NCBI GenBank assembly: GCA_009846005.1
Contig: VXYL01000014.1
Span: forward strand, 36,478 to 100,477
Direction of reading: 5' to 3'
Length of the DNA stretch: 64,000 nucleotides
Origin: Gammaproteobacteria bacterium
GTDB taxonomy: Bacteria; Pseudomonadota; Gammaproteobacteria; Pseudomonadales; Azotimanducaceae
Part shown: one piece after another, positions 1 through 8,903 of the stretch
How positions within the stretch are numbered: the stretch's first letter is position 1
Layout of the letters: each line of letters starts with the position of its first letter
Notes under the pieces: generated by a model
The model's database searches: none
What the model saw: only the letters and a program-made list of their open reading frames with translations
What the model was told of the DNA's origin: nothing
Translations under genes and position numbers: made by a program

Positions 1-83
1 CGCGCGGCATCGGTCAGGTGCGCGACGCGCTAGAGGCCCAAGGCCTGTTGCCAGCTTTTGAAGCAGACGAAGAGGAGACCGTC

Positions 84-869
84 ATGGAACCACTACCCAC
101 TGCCACCGTTGATCGAAACCGGGCGTTCGCCGAGAAGTGGAACGACATCTGGCTGGTCACGTTGCCCAAGGGCGCACGAGGCATCGGTCGTATCTCCGCC
201 GGTACGGAAGTCGATGGCTCCGTCACTTTGAGGTGTCACTTCGATGTGGCTTACGACAAGGGCAACCCGCGCAAGGACCGGCCGGAGGAAGCCCACGCGC
301 GCTCTTGGATGTCTTGCGAGCTAGCCCTTCAGGATGCCGAGCGGTTCGAATGGAGCCGCTACCGCAACGAGGAGGCATGGATCAATTGCTGGCACGAGGG
401 CGATGCACACATCGGCTGGAGCGATGTCATCGAACCCGATGGAAACGGTGGCTTCGTTGTCACCACGGAAGGGAAAGCGCCGGTAGCACTGCTAGGCGAG
501 GCACGTCTTCCGATCGTGCCCGACTTCCTGTGTTTTCTGGTTGCCTGCGAGCAGGAGCGTGACCGCTCGAGCACATGGGACATGGGAATCATCGGCTTCG
601 ACCGTTTGCGAACCGGGCGCAAGTGGGCCGTCCTCAACGTTCCGGGTCGCTACGCAGGGCGCAAAGGACTGCCGAAGGGGTTGAGTCACACCTACGAGAT
701 CGACGTCACGGCGCACGTCGGACGCATATTCTCGATCTGGGTGGATGACGCGGGTGGCCTGCTTGGACTAGGTGACGAGCAGGAATCTTTCTTGGTCGCG
801 CCCGACGAGGCAAGCGCGCGGGAGTTACTCGCCTCTGGCGACCACCTGCAATCCAAGCACCACGCGTGA
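84..869 (+). CDS. Hypothetical protein, possibly 5'-truncated by the window edge
   Basis: A 261-residue soluble protein that I do not recognise. I chose ATG 84 because an aagaggag ribosome site lies 7 bases upstream. The frame is nevertheless open to base 3 (reading RGIGQVRDALEAQG before the Met), so the true start may lie left of the window. It is rich in Trp and acidic residues, with no signal peptide or membrane segment. It ends shortly before, and converges with, the aminotransferase gene. No function is proposed. Confidence 0.6.
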   Translation: MEPLPTATVDRNRAFAEKWNDIWLVTLPKGARGIGRISAGTEVDGSVTLRCHFDVAYDKGNPRKDRPEEAHARSWMSCELALQDAERFEWSRYRNEEAWINCWHEGDAHIGWSDVIEPDGNGGFVVTTEGKAPVALLGEARLPIVPDFLCFLVACEQERDRSSTWDMGIIGFDRLRTGRKWAVLNVPGRYAGRKGLPKGLSHTYEIDVTAHVGRIFSIWVDDAGGLLGLGDEQESFLVAPDEASARELLASGDHLQSKHHA

Positions 870-976
870 CTCAAGCCCCGCGAGAAAGCTGCGGCGGTGA
901 TCTTTGGAGAACACCGCGTAGCACCCGGACATTTGCTCGGCCGTTCTGTGCGCGCGGTTCCCGCCTTACACCCGGG

Positions 977-2254
977 TTAGATCTCAGCCGTCCACTCTTC
1001 CACCACATCCTCCATGGCGGCAGCGGCGCGTCGCACAACGTTGTCGACTAGCCCTTCGTCCATGACGGTGGAAAGGCTGATCAGCCCCCGGGGGGCCACG
1101 ACCAAACCGTGGTTCAGCGCGGCGAGAAAGAACAGGTGCATCACCTGGGCATCCTCGCGACGGCCGGGTGCGCGCGGTTCGTCCGTTGTGAAGAAGACAT
1201 TCATCAGAGAGCCGTTGCGTTTGATTGACAACGGCAGACTCAGATTGCTGGCGTGGGCGGTGAGTCCAGTGGCGAGCCTCGCAGCAAGCTGGTCCATCCG
1301 TTCGATCCGTTCCGAGGTGAGATGGCGCACCGACACCAACCCGGCGGCCATGCTCACCGGATTTCCGCAGAACGTGCCGGAATGCACGACCTTGGCTGCC
1401 GCTGGATCGAAGACCCTCAGGTGCGCCAGCTTGCCGCCGACCGCGCCCACCGGGTAGCCGCCGCCGATCACCTTGCCGAGCATCGTAAGGTCCGGCTCGA
1501 TACGGTACAGCGCCTGCGCGCCGCCCTCCGACAGCCGAAACGAAATCACCTCGTCCAAGATGAACAGCGCCCCGGCTGCGTTCGCCGCGGTCTGTACGCG
1601 TCGGAGGAATTCGGACGTCGCCGTGAACACCCCGCCGGCACCCATCACGGGCTCCAGTACGACCGCCGCGATTTCGTCGCCGTGTTCGGCGAGGATTTCC
1701 TCGAAGCTGTCCGCGTCGTTGTAGTTGCCGAGGTAGGTGTTATCCTGCCAGTGGGGCATGAAGCCGGGAAAGCTGCCCACCTCGTATTCCATCAGGATGC
1801 CGTGGTAGCCGTGTCTCGCCATCAGCACCTTGCTGCGACCCGTAATCGCCCTGGCAATGGTCAACGCGAGAATGCCGGCTTCTGATCCCGAGTTCGTGAA
1901 CCGCACACTCTCTAGCGCAGGAATCCGTTCGATCAGCAACTCGGCCAACTCGGCTTGCCAGACATTGTTGGCCACCCACGAGGTGCCCTTGGCGACCTGT
2001 CTCGTCACGGCTTCGACGATGGGCGGGTAGGCGTGGGAATGGGCCAGGGCTGTGTAGTTGTTCACCATGTCGGTGTATTCCCGCCCGTCGACATCCACGA
2101 GCGTTGTACCCACGGCCCGCTGGATCGTCAGGGGATAGGGTTTCCAGTACGCCGCGCCGCGGGAGTTGCCGCCCACCACGCCCCGTTCCGCGCGCACCTG
2201 CGCCGCCGCGCTGCCGGGCGTCAACTCCCTGTACGTGTCGACGATCTTGCCCAT
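977..2254 (-). CDS. Class III aminotransferase, glutamate-1-semialdehyde aminomutase-like
   Basis: A PLP-dependent class III transaminase of 425 residues, the usual length for the GSA aminomutase / omega-transaminase fold. Visible signatures are the cofactor phosphate loop NSGSE at 121-125, the pyridine-nitrogen Asp in LDEV (D234), and the Schiff-base lysine in MLGKVIGGGYPVG (K261). It is the last gene of a three-gene minus-strand cassette: its ATG lies 10 bases after the SDR stop. That setting suggests catabolism of an amino or keto compound rather than haem synthesis, so I do not call it hemL. The substrate is unknown. Confidence 0.88.
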   Translation of the reverse strand: MGKIVDTYRELTPGSAAAQVRAERGVVGGNSRGAAYWKPYPLTIQRAVGTTLVDVDGREYTDMVNNYTALAHSHAYPPIVEAVTRQVAKGTSWVANNVWQAELAELLIERIPALESVRFTNSGSEAGILALTIARAITGRSKVLMARHGYHGILMEYEVGSFPGFMPHWQDNTYLGNYNDADSFEEILAEHGDEIAAVVLEPVMGAGGVFTATSEFLRRVQTAANAAGALFILDEVISFRLSEGGAQALYRIEPDLTMLGKVIGGGYPVGAVGGKLAHLRVFDPAAAKVVHSGTFCGNPVSMAAGLVSVRHLTSERIERMDQLAARLATGLTAHASNLSLPLSIKRNGSLMNVFFTTDEPRAPGRREDAQVMHLFFLAALNHGLVVAPRGLISLSTVMDEGLVDNVVRRAAAAMEDVVEEWTAEI

Positions 2255-2264
2255 GACGGGCGAC

Positions 2265-3104
2265 TCACGCCGGGAACAGTTGCGCCCCGCCGTCTATCCG
2301 CAGCACCTGCCCGGTGATGTACGAGGAGTCCTCGGTCACGAGGAACTCCACCGTCTTGGCAACTTCCTCTGGCCAGCCGTAGCGCGTTAGAGCGCCCTCG
2401 TGGACCTTGCGCTCGTCACGCGTCGGCCTGCTGGCCTCGAAGCGCGCGGTGATGATCTCGCCCGGCGCGATGACGTTGGCGTAGACGCCGTAGGGCCGCA
2501 ATTGGGCTGCCAGGCAGCGGGTGTACTCGTGCACAGCCGCCTTGGCGGTACCGTAGATGACCTCGGAACGGTGACCGCCGAGGCCGGCGATGCTGCCGAT
2601 GGTGACGATCCAGCCGCTGTTGCGCTCCATCATCTCAGGGCAGACCTCTCGGCAGACCAGGATGCAGGTCATGAGGTTGCGGTCGAGGATCGTGTGGACA
2701 TCCTCCAGAGACACGTTGACGGCATCGTTGACGACGGGTTTGCCCGCACGTTCGCCTCCTGTGCCCAGCGAGCCGATGTCTCCGCCCGCGTTGTTGATCA
2801 GGATGTCGATCTGTCCGAACCGCGCGCGGATCTGGGCGACAAGGTCCTTGACCACGGTCTCGGACGTCAGGTCGCCGTGGACCGCCAGAACGTCAGCGTC
2901 GTAGGCCTTGGCGATCTCGTTGGCGACGGTTTCCAAGGAGTCGGCTTCGTTGAATGCCCGGGTGGACGTCGGTGTCGTGCCGTGGACGGCGACTTTTGCG
3001 CCGAGGCTCGCCAAATGGTCGGCAACGACACGGCCAATTCCACGGGACGAACCCGTGACCCAGGCGACTTTGCCAGCAAGGCGGCCGGCGGTTTGATCAC
3101 TCAT
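2265..3104 (-). CDS. Short-chain dehydrogenase/reductase
   Basis: A classical SDR of 279 residues that oxidises or reduces an alcohol/ketone with NAD(P). The Rossmann motif TGSSRGIG lies near residues 17-24, NNAG near the middle, and the catalytic Ser plus YxxxK in the GSIAGLGG...YGTAK segment. The C-terminus reads GQVLRIDGGAQ, typical of FabG-like SDRs. ATG 3104 was chosen because caggaggg precedes it by about 6 bases; the open frame upstream is the antisense of the monooxygenase. It is the middle gene of the monooxygenase-SDR-aminotransferase cassette. Confidence 0.9.
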   Translation of the reverse strand: MSDQTAGRLAGKVAWVTGSSRGIGRVVADHLASLGAKVAVHGTTPTSTRAFNEADSLETVANEIAKAYDADVLAVHGDLTSETVVKDLVAQIRARFGQIDILINNAGGDIGSLGTGGERAGKPVVNDAVNVSLEDVHTILDRNLMTCILVCREVCPEMMERNSGWIVTIGSIAGLGGHRSEVIYGTAKAAVHEYTRCLAAQLRPYGVYANVIAPGEIITARFEASRPTRDERKVHEGALTRYGWPEEVAKTVEFLVTEDSSYITGQVLRIDGGAQLFPA

Positions 3105-3130
3105 GTGTTTCCCTCCTGCGTGCTGGATGG

Positions 3131-4057
3131 TCAGCCGAATGCCGACAGCACCTCCTCCGCCACGAGTTCGAATTGTTCGACATCGTCGGTCGGAATGCCG
3201 CCGATCATGATCTCGTGGGCACCGGCGTCGATGATCTCGCCGATGCGGTCGATGACATAGTTCTTCGGCCCCGCCGCCGTGCCCTCGCCGAGCCGGCGGT
3301 TGGCCATGAAGTGCGCGGCGGCTGCTTTGTCGTCGGTGACCATGGTCGGCATCAGCACGGTGTGGCTGATCTCGCCGGGATCCCGGCCCGCCTCTTCGCA
3401 GTGCTTGTTCAAGACGCCGACCTTGTGGTGGAAGTACTCCTTGCTCATCGGCCCGCCGGACCAACCGTCAAGGTTCATGACATCGCCGTGGCGGGCGAGT
3501 GTGCGCAGCGTGCGCCGCTCGCCGGTGCCACCGACCAGGATGGGAATGGGCTTGTCGTAGCTACCCGGGGACAACGGCGCGTCGTCAAGCGTGTAGTAGT
3601 TGCCTTGGTAGGTGACGGGCGACTGGTCGTGGAACAACCGGCGAAGCAGTTCGACCGACTCCTCGAAACGATCCTGGCGCTCCTTCATCGTCGGGAACGT
3701 CCAGCCGTAGGCGGCATGTTCGCGGTGGAACCAGGCGGCCCCGATGCCGAGCACGAATCGGCCGTGGGAGATGTGATCCACGGTGCCGGCCATCTTGGCG
3801 GCGAGACCGGGATTGCGGTAGGTGTTGCCGAGGACGAGATGGCCGATCCGCAAGGTCTCCGTGAACCCGGCGACGGCCGCCGCGACCGTGAACCCCTCGT
3901 GGGCGGTGAGATGCTCTTCCTCCTTCCGCCCTGGCGGCGGCAGGTAGTGGTCCGCGAACCAGATACTGTCCCACGGCCCCGCATCCAGGGTCTCGGCAAC
4001 CCTGCGGATGCTGTCCCAGGTGTTTCGATAGCACGTGACCTGCGCGCCGAACTTCAT
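3131..4057 (-). CDS. Luciferase-like (LLM class) flavin- or F420-dependent oxidoreductase
   Basis: A bacterial-luciferase-like TIM-barrel enzyme of 308 residues. The N-terminus MKFGAQVTCY, the DSIWFADHYLPP stretch, the GHLVLGNTYRNP segment and GRFVLGIGAAW are hallmark LLM positions. Members use FMN or F420 to oxidise or hydroxylate small molecules; which cofactor applies here cannot be told from sequence. The start at 4057 is preceded by ggggagga. The frame stays open to 4975, but that extension is antisense to the START-like gene on the other strand. It is the first gene of the cassette, 26 bases before the SDR start. Confidence 0.9.
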   Translation of the reverse strand: MKFGAQVTCYRNTWDSIRRVAETLDAGPWDSIWFADHYLPPPGRKEEEHLTAHEGFTVAAAVAGFTETLRIGHLVLGNTYRNPGLAAKMAGTVDHISHGRFVLGIGAAWFHREHAAYGWTFPTMKERQDRFEESVELLRRLFHDQSPVTYQGNYYTLDDAPLSPGSYDKPIPILVGGTGERRTLRTLARHGDVMNLDGWSGGPMSKEYFHHKVGVLNKHCEEAGRDPGEISHTVLMPTMVTDDKAAAAHFMANRRLGEGTAAGPKNYVIDRIGEIIDAGAHEIMIGGIPTDDVEQFELVAEEVLSAFG

Positions 4058-4322
4058 CGGATCCTCCCCTCGCCTTCGCCAGCTTGCGCCGGCCAAAAAC
4101 ACGACAGTATAGCGACGGTTCCTCGGCGCGCCGCCTCGCGCGGCGGAAGCGAGCTGGAGAACGTCGACTGTCGCTAAGGCCGAGAGCCGCTGTGCTACGA
4201 TCACTTCGTGCGTCCGGCGGAACGCGCCTGATCCGCGGGAAGGGCCAAGCCCGTCCGCCACGTCAACGGCGACCTTCTTGTCGCGGTCGGTTCGCGGATG
4301 CCGACCGCCAGGGAGGTTGACC

Positions 4323-5060
4323 ATGGCTTCATTCCACGGCCCCAGCTTCGACAACCTGCGCAAGCAGGCCAAGGCCTTGCTGCGAGCTTGGCAGCGAGGC
4401 GACTCAGAAGCACGGGATCGGGTAGCCGCGTTCTTTCCGAACGTGCCTCGCTTCGGCCTCCAGGCCGCGCAACTCGTCCTTGCACGCGAGTACGGCTTCC
4501 GCAGCTGGTCCGCGCTCGCTCGCTTCGTTCCCCGCCTGGGACATTTCGACGACATTGCCACCTTTCGCGTCGCCCGCGAGTTCGATGTGAAGCCGGAACG
4601 CCTTTGGGACACCCTCTCGAAGCCCGAGGAGATCGGCGCGTGGCTGCTGCCGGTCAGCTTCGAGCCAAGAACGGGCGCCCCGTATGCGTTCCGCTCGCAG
4701 CCGGCGATGACCGGTACGGTCGGCGAGTACAGTCCCCAACGGGCGATCCGCTTCGACAGCGCCGATGGCGCGTTCTGGCGCTTCGCCATCGAGCCCCTCG
4801 ACGACGGCGACGCCACGCGCATTCGCCTGACCGTCGAGGACCGGATGACGCTCGAGTTAGTCGAAGGTTTCCCCGGTGGCGTTGCCAAGGCGTGGAACCC
4901 CGGCGTGACGGCGGGCTGGCACGAAATCCTCGATGCGCTCGAACTCCATCTCACGGGTCGGCAGCCGCCCGACATCGACTATCCACGCCTATGCAGGTTC
5001 TACGACCGGGTGCTTGAGCAACTCATCGAACAGGGCTCGCCGCGAGTGGACCAGCGTTGA
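4323..5060 (+). CDS. SRPBCC (AHSA1/START-like) protein with a helical N-terminal leader
   Basis: A 245-residue protein in two parts. Residues about 5-60 form a leader (FDNLRKQAKALLRAW ... AREYGFRSWSALARFV) of the kind also found in front of ankyrin-repeat proteins. Residues about 70-215 match the SRPBCC ligand-pocket fold (FDVKPERLWDTLSKPEEIGAWLLP, then GTVGEYSPQRAIRF). The start is set by gggagg 8 bases before ATG 4323. It is divergent from the monooxygenase cassette across a 265-base gap. A small-molecule binding or scavenging role is plausible, but the ligand is unknown. Confidence 0.8.
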   Translation: MASFHGPSFDNLRKQAKALLRAWQRGDSEARDRVAAFFPNVPRFGLQAAQLVLAREYGFRSWSALARFVPRLGHFDDIATFRVAREFDVKPERLWDTLSKPEEIGAWLLPVSFEPRTGAPYAFRSQPAMTGTVGEYSPQRAIRFDSADGAFWRFAIEPLDDGDATRIRLTVEDRMTLELVEGFPGGVAKAWNPGVTAGWHEILDALELHLTGRQPPDIDYPRLCRFYDRVLEQLIEQGSPRVDQR

Positions 5061-5199
5061 CCTTGACCGTGGTTCGTAGCAAACGACTGCCTTTCTTATT
5101 GTTAATATCTTGTTGTATTAAGTAAAAGTCGATCTCTGGTGCGCGGGCATTGCGCGATCTCGCACGTGCCGAGCGAGAGCGAACTAGGGAGGAATAGGC
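5061..5199. other. AT-rich intergenic stretch at a compositional boundary
   Basis: Bases 5090-5130 are strikingly AT-rich (runs such as ttgttaatatcttg and gtattaagtaaaag) in an otherwise GC-rich region. The stretch follows the START-like gene and precedes a decayed membrane-protein gene, and composition changes here for about 10 kb. It could hold a promoter (tattaa-like box) or mark an insertion joint. I see no gene. Confidence 0.4.
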
Positions 5200-5385
5200 G
5201 TGGAGACTTGGTGGCCGGTGAACAAACAGGCCTATGGTTCGGGCTCGCAGGCGGTGGGATTGGGTGTGTGCTTGGCATCGGCGGGGCGGTTGTAGGTGCC
5301 GTCTTGGCGCCTCGCGCTAGGGGGCGGCGTTTGGTCGTTATTTGTATGGTTGTGATCGCCCTAGTAGGGTCGCCCCGGGAGAAGA
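5200..5385 (+). pseudogene. Frameshifted, truncated small membrane protein remnant
   Basis: A good ribosome site (agggagg) precedes GTG 5200, which would start VETWWPVNKQ and then reach a stop. Shifting frame after about ten codons gives a hydrophobic segment (GLWFGLAGGGIGCVLGIGGAVVGAVLAP split by glycines, then RRLVVICMVVIALVG). That looks like one or two membrane helices of a larger protein, after which the similarity to a membrane protein stops abruptly near 5385. The start signal in one frame and the helix in another suggest a decayed gene cut by rearrangement. The family is uncertain. Confidence 0.4.
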
Positions 5386-5435
5386 CTATACGTGCGCCTT
5401 GCTTGCGGCAGCTTTTGATCTGGAAGTGATTGCCG

Positions 5436-7325
5436 ATGCGTCCTGATCTTCTCCTGTGCGTGAACCTGTTGATCGCTGCGCTGACAGCGCATGCAGATGA
5501 TCCGCCAAAACATCAACCCGGCGCAGCGACCCACGCGTTCATTGACCGACCTGCTGACGAGTTGCAGTGGCAGCACGGCATGTCGTTTTTCGGTGACTTC
5601 AAGTACCCCGCAGGATTTACCCACTTCGACTACGTTAATCCTGACGCCCCCAAGGGCGGCAAACTGGTCCGCGGCTACACCGTCAGCTGGAACAGCTTTA
5701 CGCCACACATCATCAAGGGCCTGAGTGCCCCAGTCAACATTCTTGGTGAAATGAGCCTTTACGACTCGCTGATGTGGCAATCCGGGGACGAGGTCGGGGT
5801 TTACTATGGCAACCTTGCAGAGAGCATTGCCATATCTGACGATTCAACGGAGGTGCGCATTCGGCTGCGGCCGGAAGCACGCTGGCATGATGGCGTTCCG
5901 GTGACTGGACGGGATATCAAATTTTCGTTTGAGCATCTTAAGGCCAACGGTGGCGCCGGTGTTCGTGCGGCCTTTCACGTGCTGGAAGCAGTGATCATCC
6001 TCGGGGAAAGGGAAATACTCGTTCGTTTTCGCCATCCGGTCAACCTCAACAGTATGGCGACGCTGCTGGGCAAGCCCGCCATGTTGCCGGAGCATTACTG
6101 GCGGGAGCGCGATATCACTGAGACTACGTTGGAGCCACCGCTGGGCAGCGGGCCTTACCGTATCCGTGACTTCAAGGCTGGCAAATACGTTGAACTCGTT
6201 CGGGTACCGGATTACTGGGGCCAAGACCTGGGTATTCACCGCGGCCGCCATAACCTGGACGTCCTGCGTTTTGAGACCTATCGCGACGACACGGTACAAC
6301 GCGAGGCCCTGAAAAAGGGGTTGCTTGATATCTTCACTGAAAGCAATACCGCGCAGTGGGTAAGCGGCTACGATCAGGACAAAATAGAGCGCGGTGTGCT
6401 ACGCCAATACAAACAACACTGGCTACAATACGTCGGCGCAATCCGCGCGTTGGGGTTCAACCAGGAAAAGGAGCGTTTCACCGATGTTCGGGTTCGTGAA
6501 GCATTGACCCTGGCCTTTGATCTCAAGTGGATGAACGATGTACTGTTTTACGGCGTATATGAAATGCCGGAAAGCTACTTCCATGGCACGTATCTGGCGG
6601 CCACGGGCTTGCCTTCCGCGGCTGAAATTGCGTTGCTGGAACCGTATCGGCAACAACTGCCTGAGCGGGTATTTACCACGACCCCTTTTGCTGCTAGTAA
6701 TCACGCTGCACTTAAAGGACGCGACGCCCTCATCGAGGCCCGACGGTTACTGGTGCGGTCCGGTTGGAACATCAGCGATGGTGCCTTGCGCAATGCCGCC
6801 GGCGCACCGTTCAAGGTCAAGTTCCTAGTATCTGATGCAGAGGCACAAGCTATGTTGTTGCCCTATCAGAAGCGGTTGCGCCGACTGGGTATCAGCAGCG
6901 AGATTCGCTTGCTGGAAGTAGCTCAGTATATCAACCTGTTACGCAAGGGTGACTATGACGCCGTATTCCGCAGTCTTGCCTTTTCCCTTCCGCCGGCAGC
7001 AGAAGTGCGCGCCTATCTGCACTCAAGCAGTCAAGGCATCTATAACTTTGCGCGTCTCGAATCGCCAGTTGTGGATGCCCTTTCAGACCGCGTGATGAGC
7101 GCAGGTAGTCGCGAGTCGCTGACCGCAGCAACCCGAGCGCTGGACCGTGTTCTGTTCTGGCAGTTCTATTTTGTGCCGGCGCGGGTGGTCGAACCGGCAC
7201 GGAGGATGATGTGGAACAAGTTCGGACAGCCGTCCGCGGTGGCGCCCTATGTATCCGGATTCCCGGCCACTTGGTGGTGGGATGAAGAGAAAGCGCAGCG
7301 GGTTGAGCAGGTTCTGCAGCGCTAG
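5436..7325 (+). CDS. Extracellular solute-binding protein, family 5 (peptide/oligopeptide, YejA-like)
   Basis: A 629-residue periplasmic binding protein of the SBP_bac_5 family. It has a signal peptide (MRPDLLLCVNLLIAAL...HADD). The YejA-type opening HGMSFFGDFKYPAGFTHFDYVNPDAPKGG appears here in shorter recognisable pieces (FDYVNPDAPKGG, ARWHDGVPVTGRDIKFSF, LGSGPYRI). Relatives deliver oligopeptides or microcin C-like compounds to an ABC importer. No permease or ATPase gene is nearby, so it is an orphan. Codon use is visibly less GC-rich than in the genes left of 5 kb. ATG 5436 follows ggaag; TTG 5430 is an alternative. Confidence 0.88.
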   Translation: MRPDLLLCVNLLIAALTAHADDPPKHQPGAATHAFIDRPADELQWQHGMSFFGDFKYPAGFTHFDYVNPDAPKGGKLVRGYTVSWNSFTPHIIKGLSAPVNILGEMSLYDSLMWQSGDEVGVYYGNLAESIAISDDSTEVRIRLRPEARWHDGVPVTGRDIKFSFEHLKANGGAGVRAAFHVLEAVIILGEREILVRFRHPVNLNSMATLLGKPAMLPEHYWRERDITETTLEPPLGSGPYRIRDFKAGKYVELVRVPDYWGQDLGIHRGRHNLDVLRFETYRDDTVQREALKKGLLDIFTESNTAQWVSGYDQDKIERGVLRQYKQHWLQYVGAIRALGFNQEKERFTDVRVREALTLAFDLKWMNDVLFYGVYEMPESYFHGTYLAATGLPSAAEIALLEPYRQQLPERVFTTTPFAASNHAALKGRDALIEARRLLVRSGWNISDGALRNAAGAPFKVKFLVSDAEAQAMLLPYQKRLRRLGISSEIRLLEVAQYINLLRKGDYDAVFRSLAFSLPPAAEVRAYLHSSSQGIYNFARLESPVVDALSDRVMSAGSRESLTAATRALDRVLFWQFYFVPARVVEPARRMMWNKFGQPSAVAPYVSGFPATWWWDEEKAQRVEQVLQR

Positions 7326-7472
7326 ACTAGCAGTCTGTCGGACTTAGATGATCGTAGCGAGCAAGGTGGGAAGTCTCGAGCAGTAGCGGAATTACCTCTG
7401 CGATTGACTTCGTGCATTGAGTCTGGGAGTGTCGACGGCACCTTCAGCCCCAGAGACTCCCAGGAGACCCCG
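7326..7472. other. Intergenic segment with a possible mobile-element end
   Basis: The stretch after the binding-protein stop (gactagcagtctgtcgga and on) contains no convincing ORF. It reminds me of terminal sequences left by insertion sequences, but I see no matching inverted partner nearby, so this is only a suspicion. The caggag at 7461-7466 is the ribosome site of the downstream hydrolase. Confidence 0.2.
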
Positions 7473-8798
7473 ATGACGTCGAACACAGGATCCGCCCTGA
7501 ATCGCCGTTCCTTCCTCCAGTATCTCGCCATGCTCGGAGTCGGCAGCGAAGCGCTGCTCAGCCCCGGGGCTCTGCGCGCGGCTTCTGGAGACTTGGTGAG
7601 TTCTGTTCCCGTGATCAAGGGCACGTGGGATTCAAAATTCGACTTGGTGATCGAAACGTTCACCAAGAACTTCACCGACCACGGTTACCACGGTGACGTC
7701 GGGGCATCCTTCGCGGCGTTCATCGAGGGAGAGCCGGTGATCGACGTGTGGGCTGGACACAAGGATCTCGGTCGTTCGGTGCCGTGGGAGCGGGACACGA
7801 TCGTCAACGTCTACTCGAGCACCAAGACCATGGCCTTCCTGGTCATCCTGGTGCTTTACTATCGGGGCGAACTCATGGTCGACGCCCCGGTCGCCAAGTA
7901 CTGGCCCGAGTTCGCTGCCAACGGAAAAGAAGGCATCACCGTCGCCCACGTCATGAGCCACACAGCGGGCCTACCTGGATTCGATCATCCCGTTGCCCCC
8001 GAGGTGCTCCTCGATTGGAACGCCGTAACCACCCTGCTCGCTGCTCAGAAACCATGGTGGGAAGACAGAACCCAGAGTGGCTATCACCCGTTGACCCAAG
8101 GTTACCTTCTAGGAGAAGTGGTTCGGAGAGTCACGGGCAAGTCGATCGGCACCTTCTTCCGTGAGGAGGTGGCCGGTCCGGTCGGAGCCGATTTCCACAT
8201 CGGCACACCGCCTGAAGCCCAGGCTCGGACCTCCGACCTCTATTCCGACAAAGATCTCTATTCCGACAAAGACGTCATCGTTTCGGCGACACCAACGGCC
8301 GATGCGCCGCAACTACCACACGAGATTTTCCAAAAGAGGGTGTTCGACAGTCATCGCTGGCCGAAGGATTTCGTCAACACGGTCGGGTGGCGAGAAGCGG
8401 AGATTCCGGCCGCTAACGGGCACGGTAACGCCCGTTCCATAGCGAAGATCCAATCGGTAGTCGCCTGCGGCGGTGAAGCCCATGGAGTGCGGCTCCTCGA
8501 TGATAAGACAGTGAAGGAGGCCTTCAGCGAAAGGGTCGCTGGCGTGGATCTATTGTACGGGAGGAACATGCGATTCGGTTTGGGGTACGGTCTCCCCAGC
8601 GACGCGGCGCCGCTATCGCCTAGCGAGAGCGTCGGTATGTGGGGTGGCGCGGGAGGTTCGCTGGTCATCGTCGACCGCAGCCAGAAGCTGGCGTTCAGCC
8701 GCGTGATGAACCAGATGCGGCCTGAACCCGACATGATTCCCTTTCACATGGCCGCTGCCATGTACACAAGCCTCGGGCTCTCCCAGGCTAAGTTGTAG
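7473..8798 (+). CDS. Serine beta-lactamase-like hydrolase (EstB/LACTB type), exported
   Basis: A 441-residue member of the class C beta-lactamase / carboxylesterase superfamily. The nucleophile motif SxxK is SSTK at 115-118, and the second motif begins at Y204 in GYHPLTQG, the esterase-type variant. An N-terminal RRSFLQ plus hydrophobic stretch ending near AAS suggests a Tat signal, so it likely acts in the periplasm on an ester or amide. ATG 7473 follows caggag. Between residues about 255 and 266 a six-residue unit DLYSDK occurs twice from an exact-frame tandem duplication (8235-8270). Confidence 0.87.
   Translation: MTSNTGSALNRRSFLQYLAMLGVGSEALLSPGALRAASGDLVSSVPVIKGTWDSKFDLVIETFTKNFTDHGYHGDVGASFAAFIEGEPVIDVWAGHKDLGRSVPWERDTIVNVYSSTKTMAFLVILVLYYRGELMVDAPVAKYWPEFAANGKEGITVAHVMSHTAGLPGFDHPVAPEVLLDWNAVTTLLAAQKPWWEDRTQSGYHPLTQGYLLGEVVRRVTGKSIGTFFREEVAGPVGADFHIGTPPEAQARTSDLYSDKDLYSDKDVIVSATPTADAPQLPHEIFQKRVFDSHRWPKDFVNTVGWREAEIPAANGHGNARSIAKIQSVVACGGEAHGVRLLDDKTVKEAFSERVAGVDLLYGRNMRFGLGYGLPSDAAPLSPSESVGMWGGAGGSLVIVDRSQKLAFSRVMNQMRPEPDMIPFHMAAAMYTSLGLSQAKL
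8235..8270 (+). repeat. 18-bp tandem duplication inside the hydrolase gene
   Basis: Two consecutive 18-bp units, gacctctattccgacaaa and gatctctattccgacaaa, differ at one base and encode DLYSDK twice. They lie in a surface-like linker between the catalytic motifs, so reading frame and fold are probably preserved. Confidence 0.9.
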
Positions 8799-8816
8799 TG
8801 CTGGCGCGCGTAGCTG

Positions 8817-8903
8817 ATGCCCGTTACCACGGCCGTGCAGACCCTGGAAAATGGCTGGCTTAACGACTCGAAATACATCGCCGGTGAGGCCTTCACCATC
8901 GCC
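8817..8903 (+). pseudogene. Remnant of a glutathione S-transferase C-terminal domain
   Basis: About 30 codons read VQTLENGWLNDSKYIAGEAFTIASLEV, closely resembling the Y-I-A-G-(D/E)-x-F-T-I-A signature of GST C-terminal domains. Nothing GST-like precedes or follows, and the frame then runs antisense into the PhyH gene. I read it as a gene fragment left by rearrangement at the PhyH 3' end. Confidence 0.45.

Noticed and set aside
977..2254. Naming the aminotransferase hemL
   Set aside because: Fold and PLP residues match GSA aminomutase, but the operon with SDR and monooxygenase and the lack of haem genes argue for another substrate.
3105..3464. N-terminal extension of the SDR
   Set aside because: Antisense-free but out-of-frame shadow of the monooxygenase; ATG 3104 has the ribosome site and fold start.
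4058..4975. Long minus-strand extension of the luciferase-like gene
   Set aside because: It is antisense to the SRPBCC gene, which has a good ribosome site and recognisable fold, while the extension has no family features.
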